A stretch of DNA of 55,184 nucleotides from Pseudomonadota bacterium (GCA_021785035.1 JAJYGP010000077.1:1-55184), one strand, 5' to 3'. Counted from the first letter of the stretch, positions 33,358 through 42,147 are shown. Program-made: numbers and translations. Notes: generated by a model not told the origin, from the sequence alone.

Positions 33358-35769
33358 ATGGACTCTTCAAACACGCCCGGCGTCCCCTTAAAGCGCCGGA
33401 TCGGATTCCGGTTGCTGCTCGTTTTCTTTGGTCTTTTCGCGGCCGGCGTCCTTGTGGCAGGCGTCACAGCACTGGTTGTCGCGCCCACCTTGCCCTCGGT
33501 CCACAACATCATGCAAAAGCGGCTTAAAGCGCCGCTCCAGGTCCTGACCCGACACGGCAAGCTCATTGCCGAATTCGGCAATGAGGAGCGCATGCCGGTC
33601 ACCCTCCGCCAGGTCCCCCCGACTTTGATCCACGCGGTCCTTGCGGCCGAAGACAGCTCGTTTTATACCAATCCGGGGATCGATCCCCTCGGAATTGCGC
33701 GGGCCGCCTGGGTCGATATTCTGACCGGGCGCAAGGCCCAAGGTGCCAGCACCATCACCATGCAAGTCGCGCGCAACTACTTCTTAAGCCCCCACAAGAC
33801 CTTTACGCGCAAGATTCGCGAGGTCTTGCTTGCCTTTAAGATCGCCCGCGAGCTCAGTAAAAATCAGATCCTCCAGCTGTACTTGAACAAGATCTTCCTC
33901 GGTAACCATGCCTATGGATTCGAGGCCGCGGCCCACATCTATTATGGGAAGTCGCTGAAACGGCTCACACTGCCCCAAATAGCCATGCTAGCGGGACTGC
34001 CCCAGGCGCCGTCGCTCGACAACCCCATCGATCACCCGAAGAATGCCCGCGCGCGCCGGCAGTACGTGCTCGGACGCCTGCGGACCCTTGGTTATATCAG
34101 CACATCCCAGTACCAGGCCGCAAACGCCTCCCCCGTGGCCACCCGGGCCCATATGATTCATTACCATGTCCACGCGGGCTATGTCGCGGAAATGGTTCGC
34201 GAGTATATGGTCAAGCACTTCGGCCGCAAGAAGACCTACGATAGCGGCTACCGGGTTTACACCACCTTGGGTGCGCACGAGCAAATCGCGGCCGACCGCG
34301 CGGTCCGAGACGGGCTCCTCGCCTACAATAGGCGCCATGGTTACTACGGCCCCACCGCGGTACTTACGATCAACAAGCAAACAACTAAACATCGCCTCGA
34401 CCGCGATTTGCGACATTACACAACCGTGGGGGGGCTCGTCCCGGCTATCGTTCTTCGCGTGGGCTACCGCTCCGCTGAAGCCTATGACTTGGACCGTCAG
34501 CAGGTCCATGTGGGCTGGGCGGGCTTGTCATGGGCGGCCCCCTTTATCAATGTAAACGCCGAAGGCCCCGCACCTCAGCAGGCCAGCAATATTCTCGCGG
34601 TGGGCGACGTCGTCTACCTCCAACACGAGGGTCCAAAGAAATGGGCCTTGGCCGAGATCCCGCGCCCCTACGCGGCGCTCGTGTCGCTGCGGCCCGCGGA
34701 CGGTTCGGTCGCGGCTCTGGTTGGAGGCTTCGATTTCTATCACGACAACTTCAACTGCGTGACTCAGGCCCACCGTCAGCCTGGATCGAGCTTCAAGCCC
34801 TTCGTTTATTCAGCGGCCATTGCCAAGGGTTTCACCGCTGCGAGCCTCTTTAGCGGCGCGCCCATCGTGGCTTTAAGCGGGGCGCACGGCGAGTTGTGGC
34901 GGCCACATAATTATTCCGAGCATTTCCGCGGGCTTACGCGCATGCGCGTCGGTTTAGCCCAATCCATCAATCTGGTGTCGATTCGGATTCTGCGCGCGAT
35001 CGGCATCCGTTACGCCATTCATTACGCCCGGCGTTTTGGGTTTCGGGCCTCCCAATTGCCCGATAGCCTGTCTTTGGTCCTGGGGAGCGCGACGCTTACC
35101 CCCTTGGAAATGGCCCGCGGCTATACCGTATTTGCCAATGGGGGCTACCGGATACGCCCGTATTTCATCCGAAAGATCGTCAACGAGACGGGTAAGGTGG
35201 TCTGGCACGCGCACCCGGTGACGGTCCCGCCCGCAGGGGGCATCCCGACGGCGAGCATCGGCGATCCGCATTATGCCCTCCAAGCCATAAGCCCACAGAA
35301 TGCGTTCATCATGACCAGCATGATGGAGAGCGTGATCCAGTCCGGAACTGGTCAACTCGCCCTGTCCTTAAAGCGTGTGGATATCGCGGGCAAGACGGGC
35401 ACGTCGAACCACGAGCGCAACGCGTGGTTCTCGGGCTTCAGCCCATATCTTGAAACTACCACCTGGATGGGGTTCCCGGTACCCAAGTCACTTGGACACT
35501 ACGAGGTCGGCGCCCACGCCGCCTTACCGATCTGGGTCCAATACATGGGCGCAGTCTTGGCAGGCCGCCCTGATACGCCCTTCCCGGTCCCGAAAGGGAT
35601 CGTGACCGCTACCATTAACCGCCACACGGGGCTGCTCTGTCATCCCTCCAACCCGGAGGCCATGCGCGAATACTTCATCAAGGGGACCGTGCCCGGCAAA
35701 ACGGCGGCCAGCGGAGGGCCGCTCGTACCACTTCCCGCCCAAAACGTGCGTAGCAGCGGGCTTTTCTAA
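33358..35769 (+). CDS. mrcA: Penicillin-binding protein 1A
   Basis: A bifunctional class A PBP that polymerises glycan strands and cross-links peptides at the inner membrane. The 803-residue protein has a cytoplasmic start and a membrane anchor at about 17-43. The transglycosylase domain contains the catalytic glutamate E98 in AAEDSSFY, GASTITMQVARN near 137 and KIREVLLAFKIARELSK. The transpeptidase domain has SSFK with serine 477 and lysine 480, SIN (QSINLVS) near 540 and KTG at 679-681. An OB-like insert lies between them. Length is close to E. coli PBP1A (850). Divergence from pilM is the usual gammaproteobacterial arrangement. Confidence 0.96.
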   Translation: MDSSNTPGVPLKRRIGFRLLLVFFGLFAAGVLVAGVTALVVAPTLPSVHNIMQKRLKAPLQVLTRHGKLIAEFGNEERMPVTLRQVPPTLIHAVLAAEDSSFYTNPGIDPLGIARAAWVDILTGRKAQGASTITMQVARNYFLSPHKTFTRKIREVLLAFKIARELSKNQILQLYLNKIFLGNHAYGFEAAAHIYYGKSLKRLTLPQIAMLAGLPQAPSLDNPIDHPKNARARRQYVLGRLRTLGYISTSQYQAANASPVATRAHMIHYHVHAGYVAEMVREYMVKHFGRKKTYDSGYRVYTTLGAHEQIAADRAVRDGLLAYNRRHGYYGPTAVLTINKQTTKHRLDRDLRHYTTVGGLVPAIVLRVGYRSAEAYDLDRQQVHVGWAGLSWAAPFINVNAEGPAPQQASNILAVGDVVYLQHEGPKKWALAEIPRPYAALVSLRPADGSVAALVGGFDFYHDNFNCVTQAHRQPGSSFKPFVYSAAIAKGFTAASLFSGAPIVALSGAHGELWRPHNYSEHFRGLTRMRVGLAQSINLVSIRILRAIGIRYAIHYARRFGFRASQLPDSLSLVLGSATLTPLEMARGYTVFANGGYRIRPYFIRKIVNETGKVVWHAHPVTVPPAGGIPTASIGDPHYALQAISPQNAFIMTSMMESVIQSGTGQLALSLKRVDIAGKTGTSNHERNAWFSGFSPYLETTTWMGFPVPKSLGHYEVGAHAALPIWVQYMGAVLAGRPDTPFPVPKGIVTATINRHTGLLCHPSNPEAMREYFIKGTVPGKTAASGGPLVPLPAQNVRSSGLF

Positions 35770-36417
35770 ATGGCGCGACATACCCGCAGGGCGTCGACCG
35801 GTCGCAAGTCCGAGGCCGTAGTCCGCCAAAAGATCATCGTGGAGGCGGCCCGCCTCATGGCCGAGGAGGGGGTGCGCGACTACCAAAGCGCCAAACGCAA
35901 GGCCGCCCATCGCTTGAGCCTTCCAGAGGATAAAAATTGGCCTGCGAATAGCGAGATCGAGGCGGCCCTAAAGCAGCATCTCGCGCTTTTCCACCACGAG
36001 TGGCCCCAGACCGTACGCGCGCTTCGGGAAAATGCCCTTGAGGCCATGACTTTGCTTCACGACTTTGCCCCCAAGCTTGTAGGCGAGGTCTTGAGCGGGA
36101 CCGCGACGCGGTTTTCTGAGGTTCAGCTCCATCTCACAGCGACGCCCGAAGAAATGAGCCTGTTTCTCGCCGGGCACGACATCCCTTTTGACATCGAAGA
36201 CCGCCGACTCCGTTACAATGGCGATCGGGTGGCGCAGGTCCCGGTATTTCGGTTTGTGGCTGGGGACACGCCCTTTGCCTTGTATGTGTTAAGCCCCGAG
36301 GCCATACGCGAACTCCCGCTTTCACCGATCGACGGACACCCCATGCGTCGCGCCGGCGCGCGTGAAGTCGCAGCCCTCGTGGACACCCCGCCTTCCGACC
36401 CCCGGGCGCCCGGTTAA
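35770..36417 (+). CDS. Unrecognised protein coupled to mrcA
   Basis: I do not recognise the family with confidence. The 215-residue protein starts immediately after the mrcA stop (TAA-ATG with no gap), implying coupled translation. The N terminus is basic (MARHTRRASTGRKSEAVVRQ) followed by helices IIVEAARLMAEEGVRDYQSA, which look like the first helices of TetR-type DNA-binding domains. A second helical region with LALFHHEWPQTVRALRENAL follows at about 75-95. The C-terminal half contains beta-rich stretches, LRYNGDRVAQVPVFRF near 150-165 and FALYVLSPEAIRELPLSPIDG. It lacks a signal peptide or membrane segment. A nucleotidyltransferase-like fold or a DNA-binding regulator are both possible. An insertion sequence begins 39 bases after it. 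Confidence 0.75.
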   Translation: MARHTRRASTGRKSEAVVRQKIIVEAARLMAEEGVRDYQSAKRKAAHRLSLPEDKNWPANSEIEAALKQHLALFHHEWPQTVRALRENALEAMTLLHDFAPKLVGEVLSGTATRFSEVQLHLTATPEEMSLFLAGHDIPFDIEDRRLRYNGDRVAQVPVFRFVAGDTPFALYVLSPEAIRELPLSPIDGHPMRRAGAREVAALVDTPPSDPRAPG

Positions 36418-36499
36418 GAGACCGGAAACCCAACGCGCGGCGGCGACAGTATTTTCCAATCCTTAAATGAGTCTGAAGAGGGAGAGTAAGAGGCCACCC

Positions 36500-37756
36500 T
36501 CAGCCGGATTTGAGATCCTGTTCGCGTATGGTGTGAAAGAGTTTCTGACGGGCCTTCTGAAGACGGTCCGCCGCCTGGTTGTCGCTGATGGCATAAGCGA
36601 CCTTATCGAGTATCGCAAAGCTTAAAGCCGGCTTCAAATAGGCCTCCGCCCCGGGGAGGGATTTCAGCTTCTCATACGGGGTCATCATCGCCTCATAGCG
36701 ATAGCGCTTACGCTCGCGGCCTTTAGCATCCGTGTGGGTCTCCGGAAAGAAGCAAGGACGGTGATAATTTACATAGGGATTTAAGATCTGCTGATTGAAG
36801 AGCTGGATCCGTTGGGCGAAGCGATTGGGGATGTGGGTATAGCCGAAGACCTTGCGCACCACGGACCCATTCTTGCTCTCGGCCAAGGCATTGTCGTTGG
36901 ACTGCCGGGAGCGGGATTTCGTGAACGCGATAAGCAACTTCTCCAGCAGTTCGGCCACCCGTTTGTTGATGTATTCGGAGCCATTGTCGGAGTGGAACCC
37001 CCGCACCTGAAAAGGGAAGGCTTCCAGCAAGTGTTCGAGGATCGGGATCAGATACGATTCGCTGATCTTCTCGACTGTGCACACTACCTCGAACTGCGTG
37101 ACCTCGTCGACTGCGTTGACGTGATATACGCCTTTTTTCCCGTCCAAATCCCCCTGGTGGACCGTATCCACACGGATATATCCGGGGCGTCCGTGGGGGG
37201 CGGGTTTGCGGCGTTCGCCGATTGGGATCTGCCGGGGTTTGGTCTTCTCGAAGTGACGCCGCTGTCTCGTGTACGGGAGGGACTTGCGGAGGTTATAGAG
37301 GTGGCTCACCGAGATCGATGCGAGGCGCTCGTATTCGGTCTGCCCGAAGACCCGTAAAGCGCGCTCACAGAGCTTCTTGACCGCCGGTCCACACGGCGTG
37401 TCATGGCGCTCGTCCATTGCCGCCAGTAGTCCGATATCGACGGGCGTGTATTTCTGGGTAAAGCCCGCCACGGTCCGCTGGCGACGCTTGAGAGTGCCAG
37501 TCGTGCGGTACTGGGCAATCAAGCGCGTGATCTGCTGCCGGGAGTATCCGCTGACCTTGATCAGCACCCCGATCACGATCCCTTGATGCCGTCTTGAGAG
37601 GGTCAGATACCGGAATCGGACGAGGGTCTTGTGCACCCATTCATAACGGGCTGTAGGGCTACTTAATACCGAAAAGGCCACCGTCTGGGTGCCGGACAAA
37701 AAGTCTGCGAGCTGATCAATGGAGGTCAGGTTATCGAGGTTCATAAGGGTTTGCAT
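36500..37756 (-). CDS. DDE integrase-type transposase
   Basis: The 418-residue protein has an N-terminal helix-turn-helix region (about 55-95, including GYSRQQITRLIAQYRTTG), a linker with basic repeats, and an integrase core. The catalytic acids are D197 (YIRVDTVH), D257 (FHSDNGSEY) and E293 (ALAESKN); 35 residues separate the last two, exactly the DD35E arrangement of retroviral-integrase-like transposases. The C-terminal part contains NPYVNYHRPCFFPE, as in related transposases. The ATG is preceded by GGGAG. The frame is intact with all three acids, so the element may be active. Confidence 0.88.
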   Translation of the reverse strand: MQTLMNLDNLTSIDQLADFLSGTQTVAFSVLSSPTARYEWVHKTLVRFRYLTLSRRHQGIVIGVLIKVSGYSRQQITRLIAQYRTTGTLKRRQRTVAGFTQKYTPVDIGLLAAMDERHDTPCGPAVKKLCERALRVFGQTEYERLASISVSHLYNLRKSLPYTRQRRHFEKTKPRQIPIGERRKPAPHGRPGYIRVDTVHQGDLDGKKGVYHVNAVDEVTQFEVVCTVEKISESYLIPILEHLLEAFPFQVRGFHSDNGSEYINKRVAELLEKLLIAFTKSRSRQSNDNALAESKNGSVVRKVFGYTHIPNRFAQRIQLFNQQILNPYVNYHRPCFFPETHTDAKGRERKRYRYEAMMTPYEKLKSLPGAEAYLKPALSFAILDKVAYAISDNQAADRLQKARQKLFHTIREQDLKSG

Positions 37757-37785
37757 CTCCCTATCATGAACAAAACCCGATCCGG

Positions 37786-37841
37786 CTTCAGACTCATTTC
37801 ATATTAGAAACACAGCCCGTCCTTCAGACTCATTTCATATT
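37786..37841 (+). repeat. Duplicated end repeat of the insertion sequence
   Basis: The 20-mer CTTCAGACTCATTTCATATT occurs twice in the same orientation, at 37786-37805 and 37822-37841. At the opposite end only one related copy is seen (14 matching bases, 36465-36478, inverted). The inner copy may be an additional transposase binding site or the end of a former neighbouring element. Confidence 0.85.
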
Positions 37842-37843
37842 GG

Positions 37844-38069
37844 ACAAGGCTGCGAGTTGCTTTGACTGGGGCTTCCGGTCATAATGGCCGCCCAGGATGG
37901 CTAATGTCTGTAGCGTCGTCGATACCTAGACGGTATCCAATTTTCTCCGACCCCTGTCAGTCGTTACCCTTATCCCATAATGACCGCGATGGCGTTCGCT
38001 CTTTGGCGCGCGTACTAGCGGTGTGCGGCTTTTTAGCTGCTTCTCTCGAGTATTGCCCCAGGAGTATAC
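37844..38069 (+). other. Spacer between the insertion sequence and rhlE
   Basis: About 226 bases without a supported gene. It should carry the rhlE promoter. The last part has a good ribosome binding site (CAGGAG at 38058-38063) ahead of the rhlE ATG. An open frame from 37862 runs into rhlE in another phase and is not supported. Confidence 0.4.
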
Positions 38070-39518
38070 ATGTCTTTTGCGTCGCTGAATTTGATTCCGC
38101 CCTTATTGCAAGCCTTGACCGATGCCGGATACGAGCACCCGACCGCCATTCAAACGAGTGCGATTCCTCTCGTTTTGGCTGGCCACGATCTTATGGCCTC
38201 AGCTCAGACCGGGACCGGTAAGACCGCTGCGTTCCTTTTACCAGCCCTGCAGCGTCTGCAGACCCCGAGTACCGTTTCCGGTCGCGGTCCGCGGGTTTTG
38301 GTTTTAACGCCGACTCGCGAACTCGCAGCGCAAGTCAAGGACGCGGCAAGTACCTATGCGCGCCATCTGGCCCATATGCGCCTTGGCGTGATCGTAGGTG
38401 GCGTCCCGTATCCGGCGCAACAGAAGCTTCTGATGCGTCCGCTTGACGTCTTGGTGGCTACTCCCGGACGTTTCTTAGATCACGTCGAGCGCGGGCGCGT
38501 CGATTTTTCGCGTCTTGAGATCGTGATCTTGGACGAGGCCGACCGCATGCTCGATATGGGCTTCTTACAGGACGTCGAGCGTATTATCGCAGCGACCCCG
38601 GCCACCCGTCAGACCGTGATGTTTTCGGCGACCTTCGAGGGCACTATTGCGACCTTTGCCCAACGGTTATTGAAGAACCCGCAGCGCATTCGAATCGCGC
38701 CCGGCGAGGCTCAGAGCGTACAGATTGCGCAGCATGTGCACTATGTAAACGATGTCTCGCAAAAGAAGGCCATGCTATTGGCGCTTTTAAAGGAGACCGC
38801 GGTCGGTCAAGCCATCGTATTTACCGGCACCAAGCATGGCGCCGATAAGTTGGCTTTGGCTATTGGGGGGTCTGGGCATGCGGCCGCTGCCTTGCATGGA
38901 GATATGCGTCAAGGCGTACGTAACCGTACCTTGGCGCAATTTCGTGCGGGCACGGTGCGGGTGTTGGTCGCAACCGACATCGCCGCACGCGGCATTGATG
39001 TGGCGTCGATTTCCCATGTTTTCAATTACGATCTGCCTCGTTCCGTGGAGGATTATGTCCACCGTATCGGTCGCACGGGTCGCGCCGGGCAGACCGGCGC
39101 TGCGGTGTCGTTTGCGACCCGCGCCGAGCGGGGAACGTTAAAGCGTATTGAGCGTTTTATCGGTCAACCGATACCGACAGCTGCGGTTCCGGGGTTTACG
39201 GTCAGTGAGGCCCAGGGCCACACGGCTGAGGAGGCGCCGTCTCGGCCCATGCGTCCGCGGACTGCTACGACTCGGCGCCCCGCGGCGCGTCCAGGCGCCG
39301 CTCGTGCGGGTTCGGAACGTCACGGTGCCGGGCGACCGGCGTCTGGGCGTCCCGCCTCCGGGGCCCCTCGCGAAGGAGTACGCCGGGGTCGTCCGGTGAA
39401 CGGGAATGACCGAGGGCCGCGTTCGGCGAGCGCCGGCGGTGAGGCTACGCGGGCGGTAGCGCGTACCGGCCACGAACCGAGCCGCAGAAAGAAGGTGATG
39501 TCGTTCTTGTTCGGTTAG
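38070..39518 (+). CDS. rhlE: DEAD-box RNA helicase (RhlE-like)
   Basis: An ATP-dependent RNA helicase of 482 residues. Motifs appear in order: Q motif with YEHPTAIQ (22-29), Walker A AQTGTGKTAAF near 50, PTRELA near 88, TPGR, DEAD near 155, SAT near 188, the ARGIDVASISHVFNYDLP region and HRIGRTGRAGQTG near 335. A tail of about 100 residues rich in Arg, Pro, Ala and Gly follows from residue 385, probably a disordered RNA-binding extension as in RhlE and related proteins. The ATG has a clear ribosome binding site. A strong intrinsic terminator follows, so it is a single-gene unit. Subfamily (RhlE rather than SrmB or DbpA) is by overall resemblance. Confidence 0.9.
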   Translation: MSFASLNLIPPLLQALTDAGYEHPTAIQTSAIPLVLAGHDLMASAQTGTGKTAAFLLPALQRLQTPSTVSGRGPRVLVLTPTRELAAQVKDAASTYARHLAHMRLGVIVGGVPYPAQQKLLMRPLDVLVATPGRFLDHVERGRVDFSRLEIVILDEADRMLDMGFLQDVERIIAATPATRQTVMFSATFEGTIATFAQRLLKNPQRIRIAPGEAQSVQIAQHVHYVNDVSQKKAMLLALLKETAVGQAIVFTGTKHGADKLALAIGGSGHAAAALHGDMRQGVRNRTLAQFRAGTVRVLVATDIAARGIDVASISHVFNYDLPRSVEDYVHRIGRTGRAGQTGAAVSFATRAERGTLKRIERFIGQPIPTAAVPGFTVSEAQGHTAEEAPSRPMRPRTATTRRPAARPGAARAGSERHGAGRPASGRPASGAPREGVRRGRPVNGNDRGPRSASAGGEATRAVARTGHEPSRRKKVMSFLFG

Positions 39519-39536
39519 TCCGATGGGAATACCAGG

Positions 39537-39559
39537 GGGCCCGCAAGGGCCCTTTTTTT
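39537..39559 (+). terminator. Intrinsic terminator after rhlE
   Basis: GGGCCC (39537-39542), loop GCAA, GGGCCC (39547-39552), then seven T (39553-39559). This is a textbook hairpin with T-run 18 bases after the rhlE stop. Confidence 0.92.
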
Positions 39560-39596
39560 GCGTGCGGCTTGGCAACGGCCGAACCCGTTAAGTGAC

Positions 39597-39889
39597 TCAA
39601 AGTCCTTTTATTGGTTGTCCTTCGGACAAGGCAGCGAAGCGGGTGATGTCCACGTCGATGCCGGCGATGCTGGTGGACGGATGCACCGGCTGTTCGATTT
39701 CTCGCTGAGTCGGGATCGACACGACCATTGACCGCCCGACTGGCTCACCGTGACATTGCGCAACGCGCCCAGCACGTCTTGGCTGTTGCGGTAGCGCAGC
39801 CAGCCCAACTTGGGCAGGAAGATTCAGTTGTTGGCCTGATCGAGTTTGATCTGCCGCAGGCGTTGAATCACTTGCCGGATCTCGTACAT
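39597..39889 (-). pseudogene. tnpB: Relic of IS200/IS605-type TnpB
   Basis: Minus-strand translation gives a degraded central piece of TnpB, the RNA-guided nuclease of IS605-type elements. One frame reads KLDQANN, a TGA at 39826-39824 where an arginine is usual, then IFLPKLGWLRYRNSQ and NVTVSQSGGQW. Near 39730 the frame changes and continues as VVSIPTQREIEQPVHPSTS and AGIDVDITRFAALSEGQ, ending at a stop at 39599-39597. GID with its aspartate is where the first RuvC catalytic acid lies. The rest of RuvC and zinc finger are gone. The upstream MYEIRQVIQRLRQ, behind a perfect AGGAGG, looks like a different transposase start (IS21-type), so two relics may be fused here. Confidence 0.72.
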
Positions 39890-40041
39890 CTCGATCCTCC
39901 TGTTGCTTATGGCGTCTTCTCTCGACAAAGTGCGAGAGGGTAACGCACCAAGGGGTCCGAAACGGGAACTGGCGACTGGGTGTGGCTTCTTTAGACCGCG
40001 AACGAAATGGCTTCATAGGGGCGCGAGTTAACATCCCGCAC

Positions 40042-40058
40042 CTGGCACGCTCTATGCA
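40042..40058 (+). promoter_or_regulatory. Candidate sigma-54 promoter of the diguanylate cyclase
   Basis: CTGGCACGCTCTATGCA contains the -24 GG (40044-40045) and -12 GC (40056-40057) with exactly ten bases between them. It matches the consensus YTGGCACGNNNNTTGCW at all but one of the key positions (A for the first T of TTGC). It lies 38 bases before the chosen ATG at 40096, leaving room for a leader of about 27 bases. An activator binding site was not identified. Confidence 0.55.
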
Positions 40059-40095
40059 CCCTCTATTGCTCAGACGGGATGCAGAGGGACTCGCC

Positions 40096-41517
40096 ATGAA
40101 CGAGATCCGAGGGGGAGAAAAATTGATCGTGGCCTTGGGCGAAGTGCCGGCCTCGAGTCTTGTGCGGCTGTCCGCCATGGCGGTGATCGGGGTGTTGGCC
40201 GTGGTCACGCTTTTGATCGTTCCGATCGCCAATGAGCCGGTTGCCATTATGGGCGGCTTTGTCCCGGCCTTTGCCGCGGTTGTGGTCGTCGCGGATCTTC
40301 TCACAGCCTATCTCCTGTGGGGTCAGGCGCGCGCCGGGCGGGATTCGGCGGTTGCTGCGCTCTCGCTTACGTACAGCGGCTCCGGTTTTTTGATCGCCGC
40401 TAGCACCTGGCTCTTTCCCGCCGCGTTTCTCGTTTCACCTGCGCGGGTGGGCAATGTATCCGGCTGGTTCTGGATTTTCGGGCACCTGTTTTTCTCCGTC
40501 GGGGCCTTGCTTTACGCCTTCTACCCGCGCGCCATGGCGCAAGACGATTCGGGGTTTCTGCGTTCTCGCCGACGCATGCGCATGGTTGCCGTGGTCTTGC
40601 TGCTCGGGCTCTATGGGCTGTGCGAGTCGCGCGTCTTGGCGCCTATCGTGGGTTATGGGGCGCGCTTTCACTCTCCGGCTTGGCTGACGGCTGGCAGCCT
40701 CGGAACCACAGTCCTTGCGGTCGTGTGTCTGGCATGGCGTCGGCGGGGGCGTACGGTGCTTGACGCCTGGCTGCTCGTTGCGGTGTCCGCGGCGTTGTTT
40801 GAGGAGGGGCTTGTTTGGCTCGGCGGTTCGCGCTTTTGTGTCTCCTGGTATATGTCGCGCCTTATGAGTTTCACCGGGGCGCTGGCGGTGCTCGGTGCCT
40901 GCCTTTTTGAGATCAATCGCCTCTACAGCGGGCTTGTGCGTAACCGCGAGCAAATGACTGGCGTAAACGCCAACCTGCGGGCGGCCAATAGCGAACTTGC
41001 GGTGAGGGCTGAGCGTGATGACCTGACCGGTATTCCGAATAGGCGTGCCATATTGGGCCGGCTTGCGCAGGCCCTCAAGGATCATCGCAGGGAAGGGTCG
41101 GGTCTTAGTGTCTTGATGGTCGACTTGGATCACTTTAAGGCCATCAACGATCAACTCGGGCACCTGGGGGGCGATCACATATTGGCTCAGGTAGCGGTCC
41201 GTCTCAAAGATGCCGTGCGAAGCTCGGACGCGGTCGGGCGCTACGGCGGCGAGGAATTTCTGGTGCTCCTGCAAAGCGCTAGGGCGGCTCACGCCCGGAT
41301 CGTCGCCAACAAGCTCTTGCAAGTGATACGCGCTCAACCCTTTTTCTACCAAGGCCGCGCGGTCCCTGTGACCGTCAGTATCGGTGTGGCGACCATACAC
41401 GCCGTGGACCAGACACTCGAGGAACTGGTGGGGCGCGCCGATCAGGCCCTTTACCAGGCGAAGCGCCAGGGACGCGATCGCCAAGTGGTCGCCGAAAGGC
41501 CGAACGAAGGTCCTTGA
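40096..41517 (+). CDS. Membrane-bound diguanylate cyclase (GGDEF)
   Basis: It should make cyclic di-GMP from two GTP. The start at 40096 (ATG after AGAGGGA) gives 473 residues; the frame is open further upstream but that part contains the promoter. The N-terminal 290 residues form about eight hydrophobic segments resembling the MASE4 sensor domain. A short coiled coil (about 300-335) leads into the GGDEF domain, with DDLTGIPNRRAI near 341 and the active site GGEEF at 384-388. An inhibitory site RSSD (375-378) stands five residues before it, so product feedback is likely. No EAL domain is present. The ligand of the membrane domain is unknown. Confidence 0.92.
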   Translation: MNEIRGGEKLIVALGEVPASSLVRLSAMAVIGVLAVVTLLIVPIANEPVAIMGGFVPAFAAVVVVADLLTAYLLWGQARAGRDSAVAALSLTYSGSGFLIAASTWLFPAAFLVSPARVGNVSGWFWIFGHLFFSVGALLYAFYPRAMAQDDSGFLRSRRRMRMVAVVLLLGLYGLCESRVLAPIVGYGARFHSPAWLTAGSLGTTVLAVVCLAWRRRGRTVLDAWLLVAVSAALFEEGLVWLGGSRFCVSWYMSRLMSFTGALAVLGACLFEINRLYSGLVRNREQMTGVNANLRAANSELAVRAERDDLTGIPNRRAILGRLAQALKDHRREGSGLSVLMVDLDHFKAINDQLGHLGGDHILAQVAVRLKDAVRSSDAVGRYGGEEFLVLLQSARAAHARIVANKLLQVIRAQPFFYQGRAVPVTVSIGVATIHAVDQTLEELVGRADQALYQAKRQGRDRQVVAERPNEGP

Positions 41518-41721
41518 TTTTTACTGCTATCCTTCCAAAAAATGCGCAGCCAAGGTCGTAATGGGTGTCGGGCCTTTGGCACAGGGCCCCATTGGCCGCC
41601 GATGTCATGATGCGCTCGACAGAGAAAGCCGCGGCCCGAAGCGTTCAATGGACCTTTTGCGAGCGCCCCGACAAGACGCGAAGACCGAGGGTGGCGACCA
41701 TAAATAGCGGAGACCCGATGC

Positions 41722-42147
41722 GTGGCTGAAGCCGATGCGGTGCTTGCCCTGCACGCGCTCTATGTGGTTTTTGTGGCCACAGGCTTTGTGATGATTCCAC
41801 TCGGGGCCTGGCGTCACTGGCGTTGGACGCAGACCGTCTCTTATCGTCTGCTACACACCGCGGCCATCGCCTATGTCGCAGGCGAGCAATTGTTCTCCCT
41901 CCCTTGTCCCTTGACGGTCTGGGAGTATCGTTTGCGCGGGGGGCGGGGATCGCCTCGCGCACTGATACCTCATCTCCTCCATATCTTACTTTTTCATCGC
42001 TGGCCCGGGTTCGTTTTCACGGGGCTCTACGTCAGCCTAACCGCGCTGGTTCTGCTATTTTGGTGGGTATTCCCCCCGGGCCCCCGGCCCGGCAAGACTC
42101 AGGCGCCCACAGAGACGGCGGCCCGCAAGCGCCGCGGTCGCTTATGA
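41722..42147 (+). CDS. DUF2784 family membrane protein
   Basis: A 141-residue integral membrane protein of unknown function starting with GTG. It contains about four hydrophobic segments (approximately 8-27, 43-58, 88-112, 115-125). Features of the DUF2784 family are the start LALHALYVVFVATGFVMIPLGAWR, then AGEQLFSLPCPLTVWEYRLR with an acidic residue and an uncommon cysteine, and HLLHILLFHRWPGFVFTGLY. The tail is basic. There is no biochemical role known for this family that I can cite. It sits between a diguanylate cyclase and uppP without tight coupling to either. Confidence 0.7.
   Translation: MAEADAVLALHALYVVFVATGFVMIPLGAWRHWRWTQTVSYRLLHTAAIAYVAGEQLFSLPCPLTVWEYRLRGGRGSPRALIPHLLHILLFHRWPGFVFTGLYVSLTALVLLFWWVFPPGPRPGKTQAPTETAARKRRGRL

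Larger units (their letters stand above)
36456..37843 (-). mobile_element. Insertion sequence with DD35E transposase
   Basis: An element of about 1.39 kb. On the minus strand the left end reads CTTCAGACTCATTT then AAGGATTGG (36478-36456). The right end reads CTTCAGACTCATTT then CATATTGG on the plus strand (37822-37843), giving inverted terminal repeats. A second copy of the right-end 20-mer sits 36 bases further inside (37786-37805). One transposase gene fills the interior. I could not see a target-site duplication in the immediate flanks, so the exact outer borders are uncertain. The family is not certain; the catalytic core is of the integrase (rve) type. Confidence 0.75.

Noticed and set aside
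36440-37860. Target-site duplication around the insertion sequence
   Set aside because: The bases immediately outside the inverted repeats (ending AGTATTTT on the left, starting ACAAGG on the right) do not repeat.
40435-41484. 349-codon minus-strand frame opposite the diguanylate cyclase
   Set aside because: Shadow of the GGDEF gene, with no plausible start signal.
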